A DNA stretch of 64,000 nt, taken from the NCBI GenBank assembly GCA_023408315.1, contig JAEYKI010000013.1, forward strand, positions 62,001-126,000, written 5' to 3'. Origin of the DNA: Bacillota bacterium (GTDB lineage Bacteria; Bacillota; Clostridia; Christensenellales; Christensenellaceae). Below the pieces are notes generated by a model. The model saw only the letters and a program-made list of their open reading frames with translations. It ran no database searches and had not been told where the DNA came from. The position numbers were made by a program, and so were the translations under genes. Shown here piece by piece: positions 7,243 to 15,903 of this stretch (position 1 is the first letter of the stretch; every line of letters starts with the position of its first letter).

Positions 7243-7290
7243 TAAAAAAATCCAAGAATATCGGCTCTATTAAGCCAAATTCTTGGATTT
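7243..7290 (-). terminator. Terminator of guaA, carried on the element side
   Basis: AAATCCAAGAAT (7248-7259) pairs with ATTCTTGGATTT (7279-7290), with an inner GGCT/AGCC stem. On the minus strand it is followed by a run of seven T. It lies seven bases past the guaA stop codon, between the likely attachment core and the integrase, so the element seems to supply guaA with a terminator. It may also stop integrase transcripts in the other direction. Confidence 0.8.
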
Positions 7291-7296
7291 TATCTA

Positions 7297-7312
7297 CTAC
7301 TCCCACTCGATT
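7297..7312. other. Probable attachment site (attR or attL) in the guaA 3' end
   Basis: The last codons of guaA (encoding TIEWE and the stop) form the junction with the element. Many islands recombine into this conserved sequence. The partner copy is outside the window, so the exact core cannot be fixed. Confidence 0.5.
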
Positions 7313-8829
7313 GTGGCAGGCGGCTTACTCGTGATGTCGTACACCAGCCGGTTTATGTGCTTCACTTCATTTATAATACGGTTGGATATTTTCTCCAGCA
7401 CTTCATGCGGTATCCGCGCCCAGTCGGCTGTCATGCCATCCACGCTGGTAACCGCGCGCAAGGCGATGGTATAATCGTATGTCCGCTCATCCCCCATCAC
7501 ACCCACGCTGCGCATGCCCGTCAAAACAGCAAAATACTGCCATATCTCTTCCTGCAGGCCCGCGAGCGTTATTTCTTCGCGGAACACATAATCCGCCTCA
7601 CGCAAAATTGCCAGCTTCTCCTCTGTCACATCTCCAATAATACGGATTGCAAGGCCCGGGCCAGGAAACGGCTGCCGCCAAACGAGATGGTGCGGCAAGC
7701 CCAGTTCTTCTCCCAGGGCGCGCACTTCGTCCTTAAACAACTCGCGCAACGGCTCTACTATCTCGTCAAAATCCACCGCGTCAGGAAGCCCTCCCACATT
7801 ATGATGGCTCTTGATCAGCGCCGCGTCCCCTTTTCCGCTCTCAATTACATCCGGGTAAATGGTGCCCTGCGCCAAAAAATTCACATGGCCAATCTGCTTT
7901 GCCTCCGCCTCAAACACACGGATGAATTCCTCTCCTATAATTTTGCGTTTGGCTTCTGGTTCAGATACATCCGCCAGTTTGTCCAAAAACCGTTTCTGCG
8001 CGTTCGCACGAATCAGGTGCATACCAAATTCCTTGCGGAATACCGCCTCCACCTCATCGCCCTCGTTTTTGCGCAGAAGGCCGTGATCCACAAAAATGCA
8101 AGTCAGATTATTGCCCACAGCACGGGAAAGCAACGCAGCCGCCACAGACGAATCAACTCCGCCGGAAAGCGCAAGCAGCACTTTTTTGTCCCCCACCTTC
8201 CGCCGTATCTCTTCCACCGCCGTAACCGCATAGTTTGCCATGGTCCAGTCGCCCTTGGCTTTACATATGTTATACAAAAAATTGTTCAGTATCTGCGTGC
8301 CTTTTACCGTATGCATCACTTCGGGGTGAAACTGCACGCCATAAAGTTTCTTTTCTTCATTAGCAAACGCCGCTACCGGGCAGGAGGATGTGGAAGCCAG
8401 AATATCAAATCCCTGCGGCGCTTCCGTTACAGCGTCCATATGGCTCATCCAGCATACCGAATTTTTATCCATCCCCTCAAACAGCGGGTGGTCCGTATGA
8501 TACTCTATTTCCGTTTTGCCGTATTGGCCGCTCACCGGTTTTTCCACCTTGCCGCCAAAGTGCATGCCAATAAGCTGGCAGCCGTAACAAATTCCCAAAA
8601 CAGGCACGCCAATATCGTAAATCTCGCGGCCGCATACCGGCGCGTCAGGCGCGTATACGCTTTTGGGCCCGCCGGTAAAAATAATGCCTATGGGCTCCTT
8701 TGCCCTAATTGCCTCAAGGTCTGTATTGTACGGCAGTATCTCGCAGTATACGCGCGCCTCACGCACACGCCTCGCTATCAATTGATTGTACTGCCCGCCA
8801 AAATCCAAAACAAGTACTGTTTCTCTCAA
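7297..8829 (-). CDS. guaA: GMP synthase (glutamine-hydrolysing)
   Basis: The 510-residue enzyme converts XMP, ATP and glutamine to GMP. The N-terminal class I amidotransferase has its nucleophile in GICYGCQ (about residue 83) and partner His in VQFHPEV. The ATP-pyrophosphatase domain has the PP-loop LALSGGVDSS (about residue 222), and the C-terminal dimerization domain ends in ATIEWE. It starts with TTG, seven bases after GGAGG. It follows guaB in the same direction, so the two steps from IMP to GMP are encoded together. The element insertion keeps the whole reading frame intact. Confidence 0.97.
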   Translation of the reverse strand: MRETVLVLDFGGQYNQLIARRVREARVYCEILPYNTDLEAIRAKEPIGIIFTGGPKSVYAPDAPVCGREIYDIGVPVLGICYGCQLIGMHFGGKVEKPVSGQYGKTEIEYHTDHPLFEGMDKNSVCWMSHMDAVTEAPQGFDILASTSSCPVAAFANEEKKLYGVQFHPEVMHTVKGTQILNNFLYNICKAKGDWTMANYAVTAVEEIRRKVGDKKVLLALSGGVDSSVAAALLSRAVGNNLTCIFVDHGLLRKNEGDEVEAVFRKEFGMHLIRANAQKRFLDKLADVSEPEAKRKIIGEEFIRVFEAEAKQIGHVNFLAQGTIYPDVIESGKGDAALIKSHHNVGGLPDAVDFDEIVEPLRELFKDEVRALGEELGLPHHLVWRQPFPGPGLAIRIIGDVTEEKLAILREADYVFREEITLAGLQEEIWQYFAVLTGMRSVGVMGDERTYDYTIALRAVTSVDGMTADWARIPHEVLEKISNRIINEVKHINRLVYDITSKPPATIEWE

Positions 8830-8853
8830 GTATAAACCTCCGCAGCATATTCC

Positions 8854-8903
8854 TATTTCTATTTTACCTTTTCTTTAAAAAAAGAAAAGGTAAAATAGAA
8901 ATA
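8854..8903. repeat. Perfect 23-base hairpin between guaB and guaA
   Basis: A 23-base arm (8854-8876) and its exact complement (8881-8903) surround a four-base AAAA loop. The stem is almost all A/T except for ACCTT, and neither side has a long T run beyond the stem. It could be a processing or stabilizing element between the two gua genes, a weak terminator, or a remnant of a small palindromic repeat. A similar TTACCTTT...AAAGGTAA hairpin occurs at 61727-61758. Confidence 0.7.
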
Positions 8904-8919
8904 AATTCTTTAAATCTTT

Positions 8920-10380
8920 TTAAAATTTCCCCGAATAATTAGGCGCTTCTTTCGTGATGCTGATGTCGTGCGGGTGGCTTTCCTGCAGGCCGGCGTTGGT
9001 GATCTTCACAAACTCCGCTTTTTGTGCCAGTTGCTTTAAGTCCTCCGCTCCAACATAGCCCATGCCGGATTTCAATCCGCCCACCAGTTGGAAGATGGTA
9101 TCTGCCAGGGGGCCTTTGAAGGGCACGCGGCCTTCCACACCCTCGGGCACCAGCTTCTGGTTGTCTTCCTGAAAATACCGGTCCGCAGAGCCCTGCTTCA
9201 TGGCTGCAATGGAACCCATGCCGCGGTACACCTTAAAGCTTCTGCCCTGGTAAATCTCGGTTTCGCCCGGGCTTTCCTTTGTGCCCGCAAACAGGCTGCC
9301 AATCATCACGGCCCCCGCGCCCGCCGCCAGGGCCTTGGTGATATCGCCAGAATATTTAACGCCGCCGTCCGCCACAATCCTGATGCCCAAACGATCGGCC
9401 TCTTCCGCGCAGTCCAGCACAGCCGTAAGCTGTGGAACGCCAATGCCCGCGATTACGCGGGTGGTGCAGATGGAGCCGGGGCCAATGCCCACCTTAACGC
9501 AGTTCGCGCCGGCCTGCACCAGGTCGTGCACCGCCTCCGCAGTTGCCACGTTGCCCGCTAACAGTTCAACATCCGGAAATTTTTCCTTGATTCTGCGCAC
9601 CATATCAAGCACGTTCTGCGAATGACCGTGCGCCGTATCAATGGCGATCAGATCCACCTTCGCGGCCACCAGCTCGGCGACGCGGTCCAGCGTATCCTTA
9701 CTTGTTCCAACAGCCGCGCCCACCAGCAGCCTGCCGCCGCTGTCTTTCGCGGAATTGGGATACTGGATGGCTTTCTCTATATCCTTAATGGTGATGAGTC
9801 CTTTTAAAATGCCGTCATCGTCCACCAGAGGCAGCTTCTCTATTTTGTGCTTGCTTAAAATCTTCTGCGCCTGGGCCAGTGTCGTCCCAATGGGCGCGGT
9901 AATCAGGTTCTCGCTGGTCATAACATCGCGTATAAATCGGGTATAATCCGTCTCAAAACGCAGGTCGCGGTTGGTGATGATGCCCACCAGCTTTTTATCC
10001 TGTGTTACTACCGGCACGCCGGAAATTTTATATTTGCCCATTAACGCGTCCGCATCCGCAACCCGGTGATCGGGCGAGAGGTAAAAGGGGTCTGAGATGA
10101 CGCCGTGCTCGCTGCGTTTTACCTTGTCCACATTCTCAGCCTGGTCCGCTATGGACATATTTTTATGAATGATGCCCATTCCGCCTTCGCGGGCAATGGC
10201 GATAGCAAGGGTACACTCCGTCACCGTATCCATGGCCGCGCTCATCAGAGGAATGTTGAGCTTTATTTTGGACGTAAGAGCGGTGGAAACGTCCACCTGG
10301 CTGGGAACAATGGAACTGTGCTTCGGTTTTAAAAGCACATCGTCAAACGTAAGCCCTTCTTGAATACTGATTTGTTTCAT
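8920..10380 (-). CDS. guaB: IMP dehydrogenase
   Basis: The 486-residue enzyme oxidizes IMP to XMP with NAD, the first step toward guanine nucleotides. The TIM-barrel core is interrupted by two CBS domains (about residues 90-205). The catalytic Cys loop is GIGPGSICTTR (about residue 300), and the flap contains YRGMGS. The start is set at 10380 (MKQISIQEGLTFDDVLL), which has GAAAGGA upstream; an upstream extension of 11 residues is not conserved in the family. It precedes guaA, with the hairpin at 8854-8903 between them. Confidence 0.97.
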   Translation of the reverse strand: MKQISIQEGLTFDDVLLKPKHSSIVPSQVDVSTALTSKIKLNIPLMSAAMDTVTECTLAIAIAREGGMGIIHKNMSIADQAENVDKVKRSEHGVISDPFYLSPDHRVADADALMGKYKISGVPVVTQDKKLVGIITNRDLRFETDYTRFIRDVMTSENLITAPIGTTLAQAQKILSKHKIEKLPLVDDDGILKGLITIKDIEKAIQYPNSAKDSGGRLLVGAAVGTSKDTLDRVAELVAAKVDLIAIDTAHGHSQNVLDMVRRIKEKFPDVELLAGNVATAEAVHDLVQAGANCVKVGIGPGSICTTRVIAGIGVPQLTAVLDCAEEADRLGIRIVADGGVKYSGDITKALAAGAGAVMIGSLFAGTKESPGETEIYQGRSFKVYRGMGSIAAMKQGSADRYFQEDNQKLVPEGVEGRVPFKGPLADTIFQLVGGLKSGMGYVGAEDLKQLAQKAEFVKITNAGLQESHPHDISITKEAPNYSGKF

Positions 10381-10430
10381 ATTTAAAATCCTTTCAAACA
10401 ATTCGGAGGGCACAGAGTACCCCGCCGGGA

Positions 10431-11255
10431 TTAATCAATCAATTTTTGGCGGGTAAACCGGCCCAGCCCCTTGAATACCATGAACACGTCCGCAACCAGC
10501 ACGGCCGCGCCAATCGCAGCGAACATTGCGGGCGAAAGGAACAGCGCTCCCGAAGTTTGCGCCATCATCAGCCCAACCACCGGCAGTACAATAATAATGG
10601 ACCATTGTTGCGCGGACTGGTACGTCTTTGCCTTGGCGCTTACAAACACCATCATAATGGTTGCTAAAAGCGAAAATGCGGGCGTCAATAAAAACAGGAA
10701 CAGCCACCAGTTGGATGTTGGGAATATAAACCGCCCAAACATCTGCGCGGTACCAAAGTTTACGATGCAACCGTATATGGTAACCGCAACAGCAGTAATC
10801 ACAATGGCGGGAAGGAACGCGGACAGCACCTTGGCCCAGAACATCCTGCCCATGGATACGGGCGCATACAACAGCGTTTCCATGGTTTTCTTTTCTTTTT
10901 CGCCCACAATGCAGGAAGCCGCAATGATGCACGAAGCCATAACCGGTATTAGAACAAACATGGGCATGAACAGATAATTCAAAAACAAATACGTCATCTG
11001 CATCTCGGCGGTGGGAAACGTTTTAAGCTGCGCCAAAATATCCCCCTGCCCGGCCAGCAGGCTCAGGTATGTGGAAAGATCGGCGCTGTCGCCAGACGAC
11101 ATTTGCGTTTGCGTCCCGCCCATGGAGAATATCATGCTGAGCGGAATAAACACCGAGAAAACCAGCGGAACGATAATCATGGGCAGCATGGTCTGCCGGC
11201 TGGAAAAAATCTGGCGGACATCTTTTTTTACAATTGCCCAAACTGCACCCTTCAT
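10431..11255 (-). CDS. ABC-2 type exporter permease
   Basis: The 274-residue membrane protein has six hydrophobic segments (about residues 25-48, 95-120, 138-165, 175-200, 210-228 and 235-260). The motif EKKTMETLLYAP after the second helix is typical of NatB/ABC-2 permeases. Its start overlaps the ATPase stop by four bases (ATGA), so it forms a complex with that subunit. The substrate is unknown. It lies 50 bases ahead of guaB in the same direction, so read-through into the gua genes is possible. Confidence 0.88.
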   Translation of the reverse strand: MKGAVWAIVKKDVRQIFSSRQTMLPMIIVPLVFSVFIPLSMIFSMGGTQTQMSSGDSADLSTYLSLLAGQGDILAQLKTFPTAEMQMTYLFLNYLFMPMFVLIPVMASCIIAASCIVGEKEKKTMETLLYAPVSMGRMFWAKVLSAFLPAIVITAVAVTIYGCIVNFGTAQMFGRFIFPTSNWWLFLFLLTPAFSLLATIMMVFVSAKAKTYQSAQQWSIIIVLPVVGLMMAQTSGALFLSPAMFAAIGAAVLVADVFMVFKGLGRFTRQKLID

Positions 11256-12136
11256 TGTACTTTCTCCCTTACTTTAAAATATATATCGCTCAGGTCGTGC
11301 TCGCGCAGGCGCGCGTCGTACACGTCGCACTGAGCGCTCAAGGCTCGTATAATTCCGGGGATTTCTTGCTCGCTTTCAATATCAATGGCCATCTGGCCGT
11401 CCTTGGCTTCGTACCCCTCCGGCGGGTTACCGCTAATCCGTACCAGCAGCGTCTCCTTATGGTTATATTTTTTCTTTAAAAATTCCAGGCTGCCCGCTTC
11501 CAGTATGGTTCCCTTGTCCAGGAACACAAATTCATCGCATACCGTCTGCGCCTCAAACAACTGGTGGGTGCACAACAGAACGGTTACTTTTTCACTGCTC
11601 AATGTCTGGATCAGTTTGATGATGGACAGCGCGGATTCCGGGTCCAGCCCTGCCGTGGGTTCGTCCAGCAGAAGCAGCTTGGGGCTGTTGATCAGCGCGC
11701 GTGCAATAGCCAGCCGTTTCTTCATGCCCGTGGAATACCCGCCCACCTTTTTGTCCGCATATTCGTCCATATGAAACATGCCAATTAAATCCCATATTTT
11801 GCGGGCAAGCTGCGGCCCCGAAAGGCCGTACAGCGCGCCAAAAAACTCCAGATTTTGCCTTGCAGTCATCCATTCATACATGGCGGCATTTTCCGTAAGC
11901 ACGCCCGTTTGCGCGCGGATACCGTCTCCCTCGGTCTTGGGATCCAAACCCAGCACACGGATGCTGCCTCCCTCCGGCTCTATCATGCCGGTCAACAGGC
12001 GCATCGTAGTGGTTTTTCCGCTGCCGTTGGGCCCCAAAAGCCCAAGGGTGTTTCCTGCCTGCACAGAAAAGCCAATGCCGGATAAAGCGGTTACGTTGCC
12101 AAACTTTTTCACCACGTCCTGCATCTCAATAATCAT
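11252..12136 (-). CDS. ABC transporter ATPase subunit (NatA/CcmA type)
   Basis: The 294-residue ATPase has Walker A GPNGSGKTT (about residue 35), a signature segment (YSTGMKKRL, where the usual LSGGQ has become YSTGM), Walker B LLLLDEP and a switch His in CTHQLFEA. The extra C-terminal domain of about 80 residues is usual for drug- or lipid-exporting ABC-2 systems. It pairs with the permease downstream and follows the truncated adenosyltransferase gene by 34 bases. Confidence 0.92.
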   Translation of the reverse strand: MIIEMQDVVKKFGNVTALSGIGFSVQAGNTLGLLGPNGSGKTTTMRLLTGMIEPEGGSIRVLGLDPKTEGDGIRAQTGVLTENAAMYEWMTARQNLEFFGALYGLSGPQLARKIWDLIGMFHMDEYADKKVGGYSTGMKKRLAIARALINSPKLLLLDEPTAGLDPESALSIIKLIQTLSSEKVTVLLCTHQLFEAQTVCDEFVFLDKGTILEAGSLEFLKKKYNHKETLLVRISGNPPEGYEAKDGQMAIDIESEQEIPGIIRALSAQCDVYDARLREHDLSDIYFKVREKVQ

Positions 12137-12170
12137 GCGGTTTCCTCCAATCTTTGCTCTAACATATATC

Positions 12171-12434
12171 TCATAGCCCGTCCCCCGATAAACCTAAAAC
12201 GCCGCAAAACCCTGTACTCTCGCACAATGCTTCGCAGCGCATTAATGTCCCGATCTCCTTTAAAATTTCCGCAAGCCCTCCAAAGGCGGCCCGGTTTGCA
12301 TCCTTTGCAACCGCGCAGGCCCAGATACTTTCCGCATACAGGGAGTCTATTGCTCCCCGGAAGGCGATCGCCTGGTCTCCTTTGCCGCAAACCGTTCGTT
12401 TTTTCAGCCATGTTTTGGATTCGTTGCCCTTCAT
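12171..12434 (-). pseudogene. Truncated EutT-like cobalamin adenosyltransferase
   Basis: The 87-residue frame contains AIAFRGAIDSLYAES, then a segment ending LAEILKEIGTLMRCEAL, then LGLSGDGL. This follows the order and spacing of the EutT/cobalamin adenosyltransferase core (in EutT: HPRI-FRGKLDSL, EIL, RCEVL, LGL). The preceding metal-binding region and the last 100 or so residues are missing, so adenosylation of cobalamin by this protein is unlikely. The start at 12434 has AAAGGGG upstream. No other cobalamin gene is near. It could still be expressed as a small protein with another job, but a remnant is more likely. Confidence 0.5.
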
Positions 12435-12493
12435 GGTACCCCTTTGTAAAGCTCCTTTGGTTTTTTCTTTCAATAAAAGAAAATCCATATATA

Positions 12494-12523
12494 CGTAAAA
12501 TCCCGCCCTACCGGACGGGATTT
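12494..12523 (-). terminator. Terminator downstream of clpC
   Basis: AAATCCCG and CGGGATTT pair, extended by CC/GG after one mismatch, around a TACC loop, with TTTTA on the minus strand. It closes the ctsR-mcsA-clpC operon and separates it from the ABC exporter genes. Confidence 0.75.
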
Positions 12524-12604
12524 GTTAAGTCCAGTCGCACGAAAAACTCGTTTGACATATTATATCAATTGTTTTTCCGAAATGCAACCTCTCGGGCCGC
12601 ATTA

Positions 12605-15010
12605 TCAGCTATTCTTATGAAACGCAACCTCCCCGTCTTCAATTGCCATGGAAACATTGTCTCCCAAAGCAATCCTGCCGGACAATATCTCTTCGGAAAG
12701 TTTGTCCTCCACCTTCTGCTGGATCATGCGCCTAAGCGGCCTTGCCCCATATGTATCGCTGATGCCTTCCTTGGCCATAAATTTCACCACTTCGCCGTCG
12801 TATACAATGTGTATGTTCTTTCCCACCAGCCTTTTGGCCAGCGAATCCAACATCAGCGCGGCGATTCTTTGCGTGTCTTCCTCGGTCAGGTTCTGGAACA
12901 CGATGATGTCGTCTATTCTGTTCAGGAATTCCGGCCTAAACTCTTGCCGCAGCGTTTCCATCATGCGGTTTTTCATAGCCTCATAATCTTTTTTGCCTTC
13001 CTGCCCAAAGCCGATTCTGGATTTAAGCCCCACGGTATGCGAACCGATGTTGGATGTCATAATAATGATGGTATTTTTAAAGCTCACCACCCTGCCCTTG
13101 GAGTCGGTCAGCCTGCCGTCTTCCAGCACCTGCAGCAAAATGTTGAACACATCCGGATGCGCCTTTTCAATCTCGTCAAACAGCACCACCGCGTACGGCC
13201 TGGTGCGTACCGCCTGGGTCAGGTGTCCGCCTTCGTCGTATCCCACATATCCCGGGGGAGAGCCGATCATTTTGGAAACCGCGTGTTTTTCCATATACTC
13301 GCTCATATCCAGCCGGATCATAGCGTTCTCGTCCCCAAACATGGCCTGGGCCAGCGCCTTGGTGAGCTCCGTTTTTCCCACGCCCGTGGGGCCCAGGAAC
13401 ACAAAGGAACCAATTGGCCTGCCCGGATCCTTCAAACCTGCCCGCGCCCTGCGGATGGCCCGCGATACGGATTCCACCGCCTCGTCCTGGCCAACCACGC
13501 GTTTGTGCAGCGCCTCTTCCAAATGCAGCAGCCGTTCGCTTTCGTCCTGCGTAATCTCCCGCACGGGCACACCCGTCCAGTTGGATACAATGTCCGCTAT
13601 CTCAACGGCTAAAACCGTGCCCTTTTTTTCTGTAATTTCGTTGCGCCATTCGCTCTTTAAATCTTCCATTTGCTTTTTAATGGCGGTTTCCTGGTCGCGC
13701 AGCCTGGCCGCTTCCTCGTAGTTCTGGTGTGCAATAGCCGCTTCCTTTTCCTTGGCAATGCCGCCCAGCTTTTCTTCCAGTTCCTTCATATCCGGCGGCG
13801 CGGTGAACATGGAGATGCGCACCTTGGAGGCCGCCTCGTCAATCAGGTCTATCGCCTTGTCGGGCAGGAACCTGTCCATGATGTAGCGGGAAGAAAGTTC
13901 CACCGCCGCTTTAATGGCTTCGTCCGTAATGCTTACCTTGTGGTGCGCCTCATACCGGTCGCGCAGGCCCTTTAATATTTCCACCGTTTCATCCTGCGTG
14001 GGCTCGCCCACCATTACGGGCTGGAAGCGCCGCTCCAGCGCCGCGTCTTTTTCTATGTGCTTGCGGTATTCGTCTATGGTGGTTGCTCCCACCACCTGGA
14101 TCTCTCCGCGCGCCAGCATGGGTTTTAATATGTTCGCCGCGTCCATAGCGCCTTCTGCACTTCCGGCCCCCACAATGGTATGCAGCTCGTCTATAAATAA
14201 AATCACATTGCCCGCGGTTTTCAGCTCGGCCAGCGCGTCCTTTAAACGCTCCTCAAATTCGCCGCGGAATTTGGTTCCGGCAATCATGCCGGCCAGGTCC
14301 AGGCTGAACACCCGCTTGTCTTTCAATAATTCCGGTATATTGGCCTCCACAATCCTCTGCGCAAGCCCCTCTGCAATGGCGGATTTACCCACGCCCGGTT
14401 CGCCAATCAGAACGGGATTGTTCTTGGTGCGGCGGGAGAGTATCTGCACAATGCGGTCTATCTCCTTGGAACGTCCGATCACCGGGTCAAGCTCCCCGTT
14501 TTTTGCGGCAATCGTAAGATCCATGCCAAACTGGTCCAGCTTTGGCGTATTGCTTTTTGCCGCGGGCTGCGCGGCGGCTTCGCTCTTGCCAATTGCCAGA
14601 ATCTCCTCCTGCATGGAGGCCATATCAGCCTCGTTTTCATACAGGAGCCGGAAGGCCATTCCCTCCCGTTCGCTGATGAGCGCCAGCAGTATATGCTCCG
14701 TTCCCACATATTTATGCCCCAGCTGCCTGGCCAGCACAACGCTGTTTTCCAGTATTTTTTTAGACCGCGGGGTATAGGTAAGACCCTGCTTTACCATGCT
14801 GCCACTGCCGCCAACCTGCATGATGCGCTCGGTTAAAGCCTTTACGTCCGTGTGGCGGGACATCATCTGGGATGCGCTTCCGCCCTCCATTAAAAGGCCA
14901 ATTAAAATATGTTCTGTGCCCACATAGTTATGCCCCATCTGCTGGGCAGCTTCGGCAGCATGTCCCAACGCAGCCTGCGCGCCTTGCGTAAATCTAGATA
15001 AATAATCCAT
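12605..15010 (-). CDS. clpC: ClpC AAA+ unfoldase
   Basis: The 801-residue ATPase has two Clp-N repeats (about 1-145), AAA module 1 with Walker A GEPGVGKSA (about 205), a coiled-coil middle region containing a UVR-type segment (about 425-455), AAA module 2 with Walker A GPTGVGKTE (about 540), and the C-terminal D2-small domain. It unfolds substrates for ClpP and normally also works with the McsA/McsB adaptor pair. The start follows AGGGGGTAGGAGT. It is the last gene of the CtsR-controlled operon; mcsB is not between mcsA and clpC here. Confidence 0.96.
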   Translation of the reverse strand: MDYLSRFTQGAQAALGHAAEAAQQMGHNYVGTEHILIGLLMEGGSASQMMSRHTDVKALTERIMQVGGSGSMVKQGLTYTPRSKKILENSVVLARQLGHKYVGTEHILLALISEREGMAFRLLYENEADMASMQEEILAIGKSEAAAQPAAKSNTPKLDQFGMDLTIAAKNGELDPVIGRSKEIDRIVQILSRRTKNNPVLIGEPGVGKSAIAEGLAQRIVEANIPELLKDKRVFSLDLAGMIAGTKFRGEFEERLKDALAELKTAGNVILFIDELHTIVGAGSAEGAMDAANILKPMLARGEIQVVGATTIDEYRKHIEKDAALERRFQPVMVGEPTQDETVEILKGLRDRYEAHHKVSITDEAIKAAVELSSRYIMDRFLPDKAIDLIDEAASKVRISMFTAPPDMKELEEKLGGIAKEKEAAIAHQNYEEAARLRDQETAIKKQMEDLKSEWRNEITEKKGTVLAVEIADIVSNWTGVPVREITQDESERLLHLEEALHKRVVGQDEAVESVSRAIRRARAGLKDPGRPIGSFVFLGPTGVGKTELTKALAQAMFGDENAMIRLDMSEYMEKHAVSKMIGSPPGYVGYDEGGHLTQAVRTRPYAVVLFDEIEKAHPDVFNILLQVLEDGRLTDSKGRVVSFKNTIIIMTSNIGSHTVGLKSRIGFGQEGKKDYEAMKNRMMETLRQEFRPEFLNRIDDIIVFQNLTEEDTQRIAALMLDSLAKRLVGKNIHIVYDGEVVKFMAKEGISDTYGARPLRRMIQQKVEDKLSEEILSGRIALGDNVSMAIEDGEVAFHKNS

Positions 15011-15021
15011 ACTCCTACCCC

Positions 15022-15429
15022 CTATTTATCTTCCAGCTTTTTAATCTCGTCCCTCAGCTCGGCCGCGCGTTCAAACTCTTCTTTCCGAACCGCTTCCTTC
15101 AGCTGGACGCGTAATTTTTCCAGTTCGCCGTTCTTTATAACAGGAGAAAATCCTGTGTCCGGCGGGTTATACGCCGGCAGGTCCTCCATACAATCCTCAC
15201 ACCCCGCATATTTATTGGTCTCAGGCTGCCCGGCAGGCATAAACGCAACCCTTCTTACGCGCAGGGGCAACACGCTTTCAAAAAAGCTGCCGAAGAACTG
15301 GTTCATGGAAATCAGTTCGCCGGATTCCCGCGCGCAGGATTCGCAAAGGTGCAGTTCCGCCGCTTTCCCGTTTATATTTTTGGAAATATGCACGTTTGCT
15401 TCGTTCTTTTTGCATCTTTCACACAACAT
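15022..15429 (-). CDS. mcsA: McsA-like zinc and UVR-domain protein
   Basis: The protein has 135 residues from the ATG at 15429, which follows GAGGAG. The N-terminus has two CxxC pairs (CERC and CESC) as expected for a zinc finger, then a third CEDC near residue 77. The C-terminal UVR motif is present (LKEAVRKEEFERAAELRDEIK, shown here to 20 residues at most per segment). In Bacillus McsA activates the arginine kinase McsB and helps repress CtsR. Here the usual kinase gene is absent from the operon, so McsA may act directly on CtsR or ClpC, or the kinase is elsewhere. Confidence 0.9.
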   Translation of the reverse strand: MLCERCKKNEANVHISKNINGKAAELHLCESCARESGELISMNQFFGSFFESVLPLRVRRVAFMPAGQPETNKYAGCEDCMEDLPAYNPPDTGFSPVIKNGELEKLRVQLKEAVRKEEFERAAELRDEIKKLEDK

Positions 15430-15434
15430 GGCTT

Positions 15435-15887
15435 TCACTCCTCATACAACATGGCAACAAGTATCTGCTTCAGTATATTCGCCCGGATGATATCCGGCTC
15501 CCCGCTGCCTTCCAGCGCTTTGCCGGAAAGAGCCGCACGTATAATCCTTACCTGGGCATTGCCAATGATCCCGGTCTCCAAAAGCCCGTCCACAATTCTT
15601 TCCGCCTGCGAATAAGTAATTCCCCGGCATAGGCCTTCCTTTATGATGCCTGTCAAATAGCCGTTCTGGTCCACATTCAGCCGGATGATGCGTATGCCTC
15701 CTCCGCCGCCCCGGCGGCTGCTGACCATATAGCCCTTATCCACCGTGAACCGGGTAGCAAGCACATAATTGATCTGGGACGGCGCGCAATGAAAACGCTC
15801 GGCAAGCTCGTTCCTTTGCAGCTCTGCAATGCCGCTGCGCAGCATGGACTTGATAAACAGCTCTATATCGTTGCTCAGGATAGCCAT
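15435..15887 (-). CDS. ctsR: CtsR heat-shock repressor
   Basis: The 150-residue regulator has the CtsR winged helix-turn-helix (residues about 1-65; ERFHCAPSQINYVLATRF) with the conserved glycine-rich wing RRGGGGGIRI that senses heat. The C-terminal helical domain (about 75-150) is the region that McsB would modify. It is first in the operon and its own binding site lies just upstream (15904-15920), so it is autoregulated. Confidence 0.95.
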   Translation of the reverse strand: MAILSNDIELFIKSMLRSGIAELQRNELAERFHCAPSQINYVLATRFTVDKGYMVSSRRGGGGGIRIIRLNVDQNGYLTGIIKEGLCRGITYSQAERIVDGLLETGIIGNAQVRIIRAALSGKALEGSGEPDIIRANILKQILVAMLYEE

Positions 15888-15903
15888 CGCAGCCGTTCCT
15901 TTC

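Larger units (their letters stand above)
1..7310. mobile_element. End of an integrative/conjugative element inserted at the guaA 3' end
   Basis: The stretch from the left window edge to the guaA stop codon holds only element-type genes: a TadE-like protein, ParM/StbA with an RHH partner, a PBECR4-type protein, an excisionase-like protein, divergent XRE regulators and a tyrosine recombinase. The recombinase gene ends about 95 bases from the guaA stop codon, and the guaA 3' end is a known integration hotspot for genomic islands. The block 4850-7290 is clearly richer in A+T than the chromosomal genes to its right. The other end, the relaxase and the type IV secretion genes are not in the window, so whether it is self-transmissible or only mobilizable cannot be told. 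Confidence 0.8.

Noticed and set aside
7357..8835. Long open frame on the plus strand opposite guaA (492 codons).
   Set aside because: It is the exact antisense of guaA, has no ribosome binding site and a composition rich in His/Arg/Tyr as expected for a shadow frame.
12133..12411. Second minus-strand frame over the adenosyltransferase remnant.
   Set aside because: Arg/Gly-rich shadow frame; the overlapping frame shows the EutT-like motifs and has a ribosome binding site.
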